Below, piece by piece: positions 33,852 to 41,035 of a stretch of 64,000 nt of DNA. A program made the translations under genes and the position numbers. Within the stretch, counting starts at the first letter, position 1, and each line of letters opens with the position of its first letter. The DNA is from Brevibacillus_D fluminis_A (GTDB taxonomy: Bacteria > Bacillota > Bacilli > Brevibacillales > Brevibacillaceae), in assembly GCF_052072235.1 (NCBI RefSeq), contig NZ_CM125436.1, positions 2,660,001-2,724,000 on the forward strand. The letters are read 5' to 3'. The notes beneath the pieces are model-generated. The model searched no databases and had not been told where the DNA came from. It saw only the letters and a list, made by a program, of their open reading frames with translations.

Positions 33852-34763
33852 ATGATGATGAGCAAAATCGCATCCAGTCCCATGAGCCTGCCGATCATCA
33901 TCGGCTTCACGGCAGGTGTCGCCTGCCGCTTGCTCATGCTGCGGACCGACTACCGCCAATACCCGACCTATCCGCACGGGCGGATCATTCATATCGCGCT
34001 CGGGGTGATCGCCTCGCTGTTAGGAACGGTTTTCGTCCCGTCGCTTTTAAAGCAAGAGTATACGGCGATCACCTTTATCACGCTGGCCGCCCAACAATTC
34101 CGCGATGTGCGGAACATGGAGCGCAACACGTTGAATGAAATCGACAAGCATGAGCTTGTGCCGCGCGGAGGAACGTATATCGAAGGGATCGCCATGGTTT
34201 TCGAAGGGCGCAATTACCTGGTGATTCTCACCTCACTCGTCAGCACGTTTGCGACCGTGTTTTTTTCCTGGTGGGGCGGGATCATCGCAGCCGTATTGAT
34301 CATCCTGCTTGCCTTGAAGCTGAAAACAGGCAACAACCTCCATCACATCGCACAAATCGTGCCGGCGAACGTGGTGGTCGACGGGAAAAATCTGCTTGTC
34401 GACGACATTTACATCATGAATGTAGGCTCGGCCGATGCGCAGCAACAGCTTGCAACCCATGGCATGGGATTCATCCTCGTCCCCAAAAACGACAACGCCG
34501 TGGTGACATTGGCCCATCCGGGACAAAGGCAGGCGATTTTGCACGATGCATCAACGATTTTGGGCGTGTATACCGATGAGGGCGAGCCATCGCTTACACC
34601 GCTGATCAAGCGTGATTTGAAGACGGGAAGGCTTGGTGTGTTCCTGCTTCCGATGTCCAGTGATGTGGATATGGCGATGAAAGTCCTTTCCTCGGTTCCC
34701 ATATTGGAGAGCGCGATTCGGATGCCGAAAAAGGCACAGGCGAAAAAACAGGATGGTGGCTGA
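33852..34763 (+). CDS. YIEGIA-domain membrane protein (YphB/SeaA family)
   Basis: 303 aa with the diagnostic Y-I-E-G-I-A string near residue 110. It has about four transmembrane segments in the first half and a soluble C-terminal half. The family is restricted to endospore formers, and B. subtilis YphB (SeaA) has been linked to spore envelope assembly. AGGTGAT lies just before three successive ATGs (33852, 33855, 33858). Confidence 0.8.
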   Translation: MMMSKIASSPMSLPIIIGFTAGVACRLLMLRTDYRQYPTYPHGRIIHIALGVIASLLGTVFVPSLLKQEYTAITFITLAAQQFRDVRNMERNTLNEIDKHELVPRGGTYIEGIAMVFEGRNYLVILTSLVSTFATVFFSWWGGIIAAVLIILLALKLKTGNNLHHIAQIVPANVVVDGKNLLVDDIYIMNVGSADAQQQLATHGMGFILVPKNDNAVVTLAHPGQRQAILHDASTILGVYTDEGEPSLTPLIKRDLKTGRLGVFLLPMSSDVDMAMKVLSSVPILESAIRMPKKAQAKKQDGG

Positions 34764-34766
34764 CGC

Positions 34767-34949
34767 ATGGAAAACCAGATCATAGCGGTTGTGACACTGC
34801 AAAAAGAAAAAATCGGGGGCGGCGCGCCGATTTTTGCCGTCGATTCGGCCGATGACTTGCAAAAAGTGGCGTTCACGCTTGAAAAGATTCTCGATGGCAT
34901 GGTTCACGAAGTTACCGGGGAAACGCTGGTTATCGTCCGCCATCGCTGA
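34767..34949 (+). CDS. Small partner protein of the YIEGIA protein (capping complex subunit type)
   Basis: 60 aa, starting 3 bp after the YIEGIA gene. It begins M-E-N-Q-I-I-A-V-V-T and contains G-G-G-A-P-I-F and an amphipathic helix. Small genes of this size and sequence routinely follow the YIEGIA gene and are annotated as its capping complex subunit. Function beyond that is unknown. Confidence 0.7.
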   Translation: MENQIIAVVTLQKEKIGGGAPIFAVDSADDLQKVAFTLEKILDGMVHEVTGETLVIVRHR

Positions 34950-34979
34950 TCGTACCTTAATTCCTGCTTGCGTTGGGTT

Positions 34980-35007
34980 TTGTTTACTGTCCCGAGTGTG
35001 GTATGAT
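34980..35007 (+). promoter_or_regulatory. Promoter upstream of der
   Basis: TTGTTT (34980-34985), a 16-bp spacer, and TATGAT (35002-35007) preceded by TGG (extended -10), 48 bases before the der ATG. Confidence 0.6.
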
Positions 35008-35054
35008 TAGCAGGAATGTCCGTAAATCAGTAGTGAGAGAGAGTGTTGAATACA

Positions 35055-36368
35055 ATGGGATTGCCAGTAGTTGCTATCGTGGGCAGGCCGAATGTCGGCA
35101 AGTCCACCATTTTTAACCGTCTTGTAGGCGAGCGGATCGCCATCGTAGAGGATACGCCGGGCGTGACGCGCGACCGTCTTTATAGCAAAGCGGAATGGTT
35201 GGACCGCTATTTTCACATCATTGATACCGGTGGGATCGAATTTGGCGACGTGGACGCCATTCTGACCCAGATGCGCTATCAAGCGGAGCTGGCGATTGAC
35301 GAGGCGGACGTCATCATCATGATGACGGACAGCCGCACGGGTGTGACCGATGCGGACCTCGAGCTTGCGCGCATGCTCAACCGGACGGGCAAACCGATCG
35401 TGCTTGGGGTCAATAAAGTGGACAACTTTGAGATGCGCAATGAAATCTATGATTTTTACCAGCTAGGCGTAGGCGAGCCTTTCCCGATCTCGGGCGCCCA
35501 CGGTCTTGGACTCGGTGATTTGCTTGACGAGGTGATTCGCCATTTTCCGGCGGTAGAGGAAGAGGCGGACGCGGACGATGTCATTCGCGTATCGATTATC
35601 GGCCGTCCGAATGTCGGGAAATCTTCCTTGACCAATGCGATTTTGGGCGAAGAACGGGTGATTGTCTCGGAGGTCGCCGGTACTACGCGCGATGCGATCG
35701 ACACGCCGTTTGAACGGGATGGGCAGGAGTATGTCCTGGTCGATACGGCAGGAATGCGCAAGAAGGGAAAAGTGTACGAATCGACAGAGAAATACAGCGT
35801 AATGCGGGCGCTGAAGGCGATTGAGGAGTCCGACGTTGTTTTGGTCGTGATCAACGGTGAAGAAGGAATCATCGAGCAGGATAAAAAAATTGCCGGATAT
35901 GCCCACGAAGCGGGCCGCGCCGTCATCATCGTGGTCAACAAATGGGACGCCGTGGAAAAAGACGACAAGACGATGCAGCGCTTCACCGAGTTGATTCGCG
36001 AAGAGTTCAAATACTTGAGCTATGCGCCGATCCTTTTCGTTTCCGCCAAAAGCAAGCAGCGCGTGCACACGATTTTGCCAAAGGTCAACCAGGTGGCAGA
36101 AGCGCACACGATGCGCGTTCCTACAGCGACGCTCAACGATCTCGTGACAGATGCGACGATCATGACGCCGCCTCCATCGGATCGCGGCAAACGTCTCAAA
36201 ATCAACTATTCGACACAAGTGGCCGTCAAACCGCCAACCTTTGTTTTGTTCGTGAATGATCCAGAATTGATGCACTTCTCTTATGAGCGTTATATTGAAA
36301 ATAAAATTCGGGAAGCGTTTGTCTTTGAAGGTACTCCGATTCGTATTTTGACGCGCAAAAAGACATAG
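35055..36368 (+). CDS. der: Ribosome biogenesis GTPase Der (EngA)
   Basis: 437 aa with tandem GTPase domains, each with its own G-R-P-N-V-G-K-S loop (near residues 10 and 183), D-T-A/G-G switch and N-K-x-D. A C-terminal KH-like domain spans about 350-437. It is needed for 50S subunit maturation. The ATG at 35055 gives the usual N-terminus; GTG 35043 would add four residues and has GAGAGAGAG directly before it. Confidence 0.96.
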   Translation: MGLPVVAIVGRPNVGKSTIFNRLVGERIAIVEDTPGVTRDRLYSKAEWLDRYFHIIDTGGIEFGDVDAILTQMRYQAELAIDEADVIIMMTDSRTGVTDADLELARMLNRTGKPIVLGVNKVDNFEMRNEIYDFYQLGVGEPFPISGAHGLGLGDLLDEVIRHFPAVEEEADADDVIRVSIIGRPNVGKSSLTNAILGEERVIVSEVAGTTRDAIDTPFERDGQEYVLVDTAGMRKKGKVYESTEKYSVMRALKAIEESDVVLVVINGEEGIIEQDKKIAGYAHEAGRAVIIVVNKWDAVEKDDKTMQRFTELIREEFKYLSYAPILFVSAKSKQRVHTILPKVNQVAEAHTMRVPTATLNDLVTDATIMTPPPSDRGKRLKINYSTQVAVKPPTFVLFVNDPELMHFSYERYIENKIREAFVFEGTPIRILTRKKT

Positions 36369-36384
36369 GGAGAGGAAGAGTCAA

Positions 36385-36996
36385 ATGGGGTTTGCAATTG
36401 CGGTCATTCTCAGCTACTTAATCGGTTCCATCAGCTTTAGTTACTTGATTGCAAAACGACTGGCCGGCATTGACATACGGTCCCACGGAAGCGGAAATGC
36501 GGGTGCGACCAATACGCTCCGCGTGCTTGGAAAAGGGCCGGGGATCGTGGTGCTGGTGCTCGACGCGTTGAAAGGCCTCGCCGCGATGGGGATTGCGCAC
36601 TGGATCACCGGTGGCGATCCCGTCGCGTATGCGTTTGCCGGAATATTCGCGATTGTGGGGCATAACTGGCCGATCTTTTTCGGGTTTCGGGGCGGAAAAG
36701 GAATTGCGACCACCCTCGGGGTCGCGCTTGGCCTTTCGCCGCTGGCTTTTTTGATCGCGGCGGTCATCACCGTCATCGTGATCGCCATTACCCGTTACGT
36801 TTCGCTCGGGTCGCTCGTGTTCGTCACGCTCTTGCCCGTGCTGCTCTGGTTCTTGACCGACCATCCGATCTATCCGTTGGTCAGCTTGCTGATTACGGTG
36901 TTTGCCTACATTCGTCATTCCTCCAACATTGTGAATTTGGTGCAAGGAAAAGAACGGAAGCTTGGCGATAAATCCCAACGAACGCCATTACAGTAA
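36385..36996 (+). CDS. plsY: Acyl-phosphate glycerol-3-phosphate acyltransferase PlsY
   Basis: A 203-aa integral membrane enzyme making lysophosphatidate from acyl-phosphate. Its motifs are G-S-G-N-A-G-A-T-N, G-H-N-W-P and G-G-K-G-I-A-T. About five transmembrane helices. AGGGAGAGGAAGAG precedes the ATG. With plsC (30.0 kb) and gpsA next door it covers the early phospholipid pathway. Confidence 0.95.
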   Translation: MGFAIAVILSYLIGSISFSYLIAKRLAGIDIRSHGSGNAGATNTLRVLGKGPGIVVLVLDALKGLAAMGIAHWITGGDPVAYAFAGIFAIVGHNWPIFFGFRGGKGIATTLGVALGLSPLAFLIAAVITVIVIAITRYVSLGSLVFVTLLPVLLWFLTDHPIYPLVSLLITVFAYIRHSSNIVNLVQGKERKLGDKSQRTPLQ

Positions 36997-37008
36997 GGAG
37001 GATGCGTT

Positions 37009-38037
37009 TTGTCAAAATCAATTGCAGTGATTGGTGCGGGCAGCTGGGGAACGGCGCTCGCCTCGGTATGTGCGGACAATGGACATGACGTCACCCTTTG
37101 GGTACGGAGCGCGGAGATCGCTGAACAAATCAATGTACGGCATACGAATGAAAAATATTTACCCAACGCGGTGTTGCCGGAAGCGATCCGGGCATGCACC
37201 GATCTGGCGGAAGTCGTGTCAGGCAAAAAGTTTGTGCTGCTCGTCACACCGTCGCATGCGATGCGTGCCGTGGTCAGACAGCTGGCTCCCTATTTGGAGC
37301 CGGACGTCCTGTTGATCCATGCCACGAAAGGGCTGGAGCAAGATACGTTGAAGCGGATGTCTGAGGTCATCGCGGAGGAAGTGCCTGCGGAGATTGCCGA
37401 GAAAATCGTCGTACTGACGGGGCCGAGCCATGCGGAGGAAGTGATCCGGCGCTCGCCCACCACCGTCGTGGTTTCCTCGAAATCGCACGACGCGATGCTC
37501 ACGGCGCAAGATTTGCTGATGAACGGAGCGTTCCGCGTATACACGAATGCCGATATGATCGGCGCGGAGATTGCCGGTTCGTTGAAAAACATCATCGCGC
37601 TTGGCGCCGGATTGTCCGATGGTCTCGGCTTCGGCGACAATGCCAAAGCAGCGCTTTTGACACGGGGACTCGCGGAAATTGGCCGGCTCGGCGTGAAGAT
37701 GGGGGCAAACCCGTTGACATTTTCCGGTCTTGCCGGTGTGGGCGACCTCGTGGCGACATGCACGAGCAAGCACAGCCGCAACTGGCGGGCAGGCTATCTT
37801 CTCGGACAAGGGAAGACGGTTGAAGAGGCGTTGGCGGAGCTGGTCATGGTCGTAGAAGGCGTACGCACAACGAGCGCCGCCAAGACGCTGGCTGAACGGG
37901 AAGGCGTCGAAATGCCGATTACGCGCGGGATTTACAGCGTTTTGTTCGAAGGGAAGTCTGTGCGGCAAGTGGTCGAGGAACTGATGGGCCGCGGACGCAC
38001 CTTTGAGATGGAAGATATTATCCGCTACCGGATGTAG
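37009..38037 (+). CDS. gpsA: NAD(P)-dependent glycerol-3-phosphate dehydrogenase
   Basis: 342 aa. N-terminal G-A-G-S-W-G-T-A binds the nucleotide; the catalytic lysine region is G-S-L-K-N-I-I-A-L-G and R-G-L-A-E-I is also present. The start is TTG at 37009, 8 bases after AAGGAGG. It makes the glycerol-3-phosphate acylated by PlsY. Confidence 0.95.
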   Translation: MSKSIAVIGAGSWGTALASVCADNGHDVTLWVRSAEIAEQINVRHTNEKYLPNAVLPEAIRACTDLAEVVSGKKFVLLVTPSHAMRAVVRQLAPYLEPDVLLIHATKGLEQDTLKRMSEVIAEEVPAEIAEKIVVLTGPSHAEEVIRRSPTTVVVSSKSHDAMLTAQDLLMNGAFRVYTNADMIGAEIAGSLKNIIALGAGLSDGLGFGDNAKAALLTRGLAEIGRLGVKMGANPLTFSGLAGVGDLVATCTSKHSRNWRAGYLLGQGKTVEEALAELVMVVEGVRTTSAAKTLAEREGVEMPITRGIYSVLFEGKSVRQVVEELMGRGRTFEMEDIIRYRM

Positions 38038-38041
38038 CGCG

Positions 38042-38071
38042 AAAACCTTTGCTTTCGGGCAAAGGTTTTTT
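38042..38071 (+). terminator. Terminator after gpsA
   Basis: AAAACCTTTGC (38042-38052) pairs with GCAAAGGTTTT (38059-38069) around a 6-base loop, with T continuing to 38071. Confidence 0.9.
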
Positions 38072-38072
38072 C

Positions 38073-38100
38073 ACCTTCCCCCCAATGCCTACATACGATA
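38073..38100 (+). promoter_or_regulatory. Probable sigma-K promoter of spoVIF
   Basis: CATACGATA at 38092-38100 matches the sigma-K -10 pattern CATAnnnTA, with ACC at 38073-38075 and a 16-base spacer as the -35. The B. subtilis spoVIF gene is sigma-K controlled, so the fit is expected. Confidence 0.55.
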
Positions 38101-38137
38101 CGAAAGAAATGTGTGGGCTCTAAGGAGGAGGATGTTC

Positions 38138-38404
38138 ATGAAAAATATCACGCGTCAACTGTTTGACAAACTGCAGGGGAAACTTCCGGGCGGCATGGAT
38201 GAAAGCCAGTTAAAAAACCTTGCAAGCGGTATGAAAAAAAGCGAATTTCAAGATGAAGCGAAGCTGCGTCAAATGATCAAAACATTGGCAGCGATCAGCG
38301 GCACTCCCGTTACGCCGGAAAAGGAAGAAAAAATCATACAGCTTTTCCGCGAAAACAAATTCAATCCGAATGATCTTTCTTCCTTAAAGAATTTGCTGTC
38401 GTGA
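38138..38404 (+). CDS. spoVIF: Stage VI sporulation protein F
   Basis: An 88-aa small protein with the SpoVIF pattern: F-D-K-L near the N-terminus, L-A-S-G-M-K-K-S-E-F-Q-D-E-A, V-T-P-E-K-E-E-K-I and a D-L-S-S-L tail. In Bacillus it is needed for late spore coat assembly. ATG 38138 (9 bases after AGGAGG) is preferred to ATG 38132. Confidence 0.85.
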   Translation: MKNITRQLFDKLQGKLPGGMDESQLKNLASGMKKSEFQDEAKLRQMIKTLAAISGTPVTPEKEEKIIQLFRENKFNPNDLSSLKNLLS

Positions 38405-38405
38405 G

Positions 38406-38482
38406 TGATTGTTCAGTGAAATGGGCGCATATGCCTGTTACCCGTATGCAAATTCCACATACAGTATGACTAAGAACAATCA
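38406..38482. repeat. Long-range inverted repeat downstream of spoVIF
   Basis: TGATTGTTC (38406-38414) is perfectly complementary to GAACAATCA (38474-38482), 59 bases apart. The intervening DNA contains smaller pairings (GCATA/TATGC). No ORF. It could be a 3'-UTR structure or a small RNA ending at the 38521 terminator. Confidence 0.4.
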
Positions 38483-38520
38483 TGGCTCTACAGGGACATG
38501 GCTGATCTGAGTGTAACGTC

Positions 38521-38560
38521 AAACGAAAAAAAGAGGGATTATCCCTCTTTTTTTCGTTTT
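38521..38560. terminator. Bidirectional terminator, overlapping the 3' end of the minus-strand gene
   Basis: AAACGAAAAAAAGAGGGA (38521-38538) pairs with its complement (38543-38560), a near-perfect palindrome ending in T runs in both directions. Codons K-K-E-G-stop of the minus-strand gene lie inside the stem. Confidence 0.9.
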
Positions 38561-39087
38561 GTCGCAGTGGAAGCGGTGGTGAGATTTTGCTGGATCAGGC
38601 TTTGCACGAGCGGAGATTGAAGCAGCGAGAGCACTTGCCCGATGTCGATGTTGGCGAGCAAATTCTCAAGGCCGTTGCCTTCCGCCGGAGCGGATTCCGG
38701 TGACTCGGCAGCTTGCTTGCGCGGTGCTTGCGCGCTGGCTCCACTGTTTCCAGTGCTTCCGCTGCCGGTACTCCTTTTTCTCCGGGATTTGGCCGGCTGG
38801 AGTTCTTCAGGTAGGTCCGTCGATTTCCGTCCGATCGATTGGAACAGCTCCACAGCGCCATACAGCGTATCCATCGTCTCTTCCATTTGGCGGATCGTCG
38901 AGCTGATTCCTTTAATGTTATTGCGCATGCGCATGACAGACGCGCGGACATCGATCGGGAGCGGCAGCAGCGGGAGCTTGCGCGGCGGCGGGGCGGCGGC
39001 TGCAGGCTGACTCATGCGAGCCTGTGTTGCCGAAACGGGCTTCTTGCCCAAGGGCGCATACGGGTTGCGCCATTTGTTTGCTTTCAT
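38539..39087 (-). CDS. Uncharacterised protein with basic/low-complexity middle
   Basis: 182 aa, family not recognised with confidence. The N-terminus has A/P-rich stretches, residues about 45-90 form a predicted helix (I-R-Q-M-E-E-T-M-D-T-L-Y-G-A-V-E), residues 100-135 are S/G/K/R-rich and disordered, and residues 135-170 look like a second helix. Soluble. GGAGGGAAG precedes the ATG. Placement among sporulation genes hints at a spore-related role, which is inference only. Confidence 0.7.
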   Translation of the reverse strand: MKANKWRNPYAPLGKKPVSATQARMSQPAAAAPPPRKLPLLPLPIDVRASVMRMRNNIKGISSTIRQMEETMDTLYGAVELFQSIGRKSTDLPEELQPAKSRRKRSTGSGSTGNSGASAQAPRKQAAESPESAPAEGNGLENLLANIDIGQVLSLLQSPLVQSLIQQNLTTASTATKRKKEG

Positions 39088-39222
39088 CGTGTCTTCCCTC
39101 CATAGGCAAGTCGTTATGATAGTCTATGCCGCTGGTTGAAACTAGGTTCTTACCCAATAAAATGTGCTATAATGAACACGACTCTTATCCATAAAGTCTG
39201 TAAACATTGAGAAAAGGATGCT

Positions 39223-39420
39223 GTGCGACTGATGACCATCGATCCCATGACAAAAATGTATATCTCGTTCCTGGCCATGGCCTTTATGTTCATTTGCAAT
39301 TTCATGATGATCTACGCCCGAAAATTGCAAAAAGCAGTGATTAGCCTTGTATTGAAAATCGTGGCCGGTCTCATGCTGTTTTCCACCTTTATCATGATTC
39401 TCATCGTCGTGTTTGCGTAA
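39223..39420 (+). CDS. yphE: Small membrane protein YphE (DUF2768-like)
   Basis: 65 aa with two transmembrane segments (about 12-30 and 40-63). Position between gpsA and yphF equals B. subtilis yphE. GTG 39223 lies 4 bases after AAAAGGA; ATG 39232 is an alternative start. Function unknown. Confidence 0.65.
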   Translation: MRLMTIDPMTKMYISFLAMAFMFICNFMMIYARKLQKAVISLVLKIVAGLMLFSTFIMILIVVFA

Positions 39421-39432
39421 AGGAGGAGCAAC

Positions 39433-39729
39433 ATGGATCAGCTTATTCTTCATACGAGACAAGGACGCTATGAAACGGAGGCAACCATTGGCGAGCCGAT
39501 CGTCCAGCTGGCCAAAAAACAAAAAATCCCGTGGGGACACGCTTGTGAACGGGGGATTTGCGCGCAATGCCGGACAAAGGTGCTGGCTGGTGCCGAATTT
39601 CTCAATGACATCACCGATGCGGAGAAGCTTCGGTTGCGTAAAGCGGAGCGGCAGGAAGGGTTCCGGCTGGGATGTCAAATCCGGATTCACTCCCCTGGCA
39701 AAGTCGAATTGGCGCACAAACCGTACTAG
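39433..39729 (+). CDS. Plant-type [2Fe-2S] ferredoxin
   Basis: 98 aa. C38-x4-C43-x2-C46 and C81 give the plant/cyanobacterial ferredoxin cluster spacing. AAAGGAGGAG precedes the ATG. A second ferredoxin follows 11 bp later. Partners are unknown; this pair is not in the B. subtilis yphE-yphF interval as I recall it. Confidence 0.88.
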   Translation: MDQLILHTRQGRYETEATIGEPIVQLAKKQKIPWGHACERGICAQCRTKVLAGAEFLNDITDAEKLRLRKAERQEGFRLGCQIRIHSPGKVELAHKPY

Positions 39730-39740
39730 AGGGGGACGAC

Positions 39741-40094
39741 GTGGTGGCGAAACTGACCTTTCTTCCGAGTGGCAAGAGCATCAAAGTTCGTCCAGGGCTC
39801 ACGCTGATCGCGGCTGCGCGAAATGCGCGTGTCATCATCCCGCAGCGCTGCGGCGGCCACGCCTCCTGCCTGATGTGCAAAGTATTTGTAGAGGCCGGTG
39901 CGGTGAGCACGCCCACAGCGCTTGAGCAGCGCAAACTGAGCGAAGCTGATCTTGCCTGTGGCATGCGCCTTGCGTGCCAGACGCAGACGACGGGAGCGGA
40001 TTGTACGGTTCGCATCCCGGAAGCAAAATTAAAATCGATCGTGGCTGCTGCGCTGAAGCGGCAGCAAGACGAGGAAGACAATGAGTGGCTGTAG
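39741..40094 (+). CDS. Second [2Fe-2S] ferredoxin, adrenodoxin-like spacing
   Basis: 117 aa from GTG 39741 (GTG 39744 also possible) after GAGGGGGA. The cluster ligands are spaced C-x5-C-x2-C (R-C-G-G-H-A-S-C-L-M-C) with a later L-A-C-Q, unlike the C-x4 of its neighbour. The acidic C-terminal tail is 30 aa longer. The tandem pair suggests duplication with divergence, or two carriers for one oxidoreductase. Confidence 0.85.
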   Translation: MVAKLTFLPSGKSIKVRPGLTLIAAARNARVIIPQRCGGHASCLMCKVFVEAGAVSTPTALEQRKLSEADLACGMRLACQTQTTGADCTVRIPEAKLKSIVAAALKRQQDEEDNEWL

Positions 40095-40107
40095 GAGGAT
40101 TCAGACG

Positions 40108-40839
40108 TTGAACGCACGCAAAAAAGCTGCATTTGTAACCCCAGCATTACTGCTTATGTTGGTATCCATCCTGTTGTCGGGATGCATGTACCCGAAAGAA
40201 CGACGAGCGGAAAATCAGGTGCCGAGCACGTTTTATCTGGAAGCGACGCAAAAGGCGATCGACCAGTTTCACCAGGAAACGGGCGTGCTTCCGATCGTGA
40301 CGAAGAAGCTGGATACCCCGATTTTTGAGAAATATGAGATCGATTTCACCAAAATGATGCCGAAATACATACCCGATGTACCTGCAAATGCGTTTGAAAA
40401 AGGCGGCGTTTACATGTATGTTCTGATCGATGTCGAAACGAAGCCGACCGTACGCTTGATCAACCTCAGCATGGTGAGCCAGGTGGCGGATGTGCAGCAG
40501 GCCGTCAACCGCTATGTAGGCAAAGAAAACAAGCTGCCTGCCAAACAGGAGCTGGGCAATGGCTATTACACGATTGATTATGATGCCATCCGCATGAAGG
40601 AAGTCCAGGTGAACAGCCTGGTCTCCCAGACGTTCCTGCCGCTTATCATGAACGAGAAAGGAGAGGTGGGCATCGACTACGCATCCGATATCGCCAGCAT
40701 CCTGCGCAGCACGAAAGCGCAGGTACCAAAGGATACGGACCCGCGCTACGTCATGGCCCGCGAGTCCCTGTTCGTTCCGGTCAAATCGTTTCCTTACACA
40801 ATGGAAAACGGCGACCCTGTACTGTTGAAATTGCAATAA
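40108..40839 (+). CDS. yphF: Lipoprotein YphF (DUF3939-like)
   Basis: 243 aa with a lipoprotein signal peptide (lipobox L-L-S-G-C near residue 26). The mature part is soluble, with no known catalytic motif. Position immediately before spoIVA and length match B. subtilis YphF. TTG 40108 is 9 bases after AGGAGG; upstream ATG 40081 lies inside the ferredoxin gene and lacks an SD. Confidence 0.8.
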   Translation: MNARKKAAFVTPALLLMLVSILLSGCMYPKERRAENQVPSTFYLEATQKAIDQFHQETGVLPIVTKKLDTPIFEKYEIDFTKMMPKYIPDVPANAFEKGGVYMYVLIDVETKPTVRLINLSMVSQVADVQQAVNRYVGKENKLPAKQELGNGYYTIDYDAIRMKEVQVNSLVSQTFLPLIMNEKGEVGIDYASDIASILRSTKAQVPKDTDPRYVMARESLFVPVKSFPYTMENGDPVLLKLQ

Positions 40840-40852
40840 CCCAAAGCCAATG

Positions 40853-40884
40853 CGATCCCTTTTTACACAAGGGATCGTTTTTTT
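40853..40884 (+). terminator. Terminator after yphF
   Basis: CGATCCCTT (40853-40861) pairs perfectly with AAGGGATCG (40869-40877) and seven T follow. Confidence 0.92.
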
Positions 40885-40977
40885 GTTTTCTTTCCGGTTC
40901 TATCTTTTTCGTACACACATATATTGTTATTGTCCAAGATTCTAGTGCGAGAATCTCTCCCGTTATCACAAGAGAGG

Positions 40978-41004
40978 GATAATTCAAAAAAAAGCTCATA
41001 GAGT
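40978..41004 (+). promoter_or_regulatory. Possible sigma-E promoter of spoIVA
   Basis: CATAGAGT (40997-41004) resembles the sigma-E -10 CATACAAT, and GGATAATT (40978-40985) the -35, but the 11-base spacer is shorter than usual. spoIVA is sigma-E controlled in Bacillus. Confidence 0.3.
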
Positions 41005-41035
41005 AAAATAGACAATCAGAAGGAGGTCATCGAAG

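Noticed and set aside
35020..35045. TAG/GAG-rich stretch before der as a second TRAP site
   Set aside because: Only about three triplets and no register; far below the number TRAP needs.
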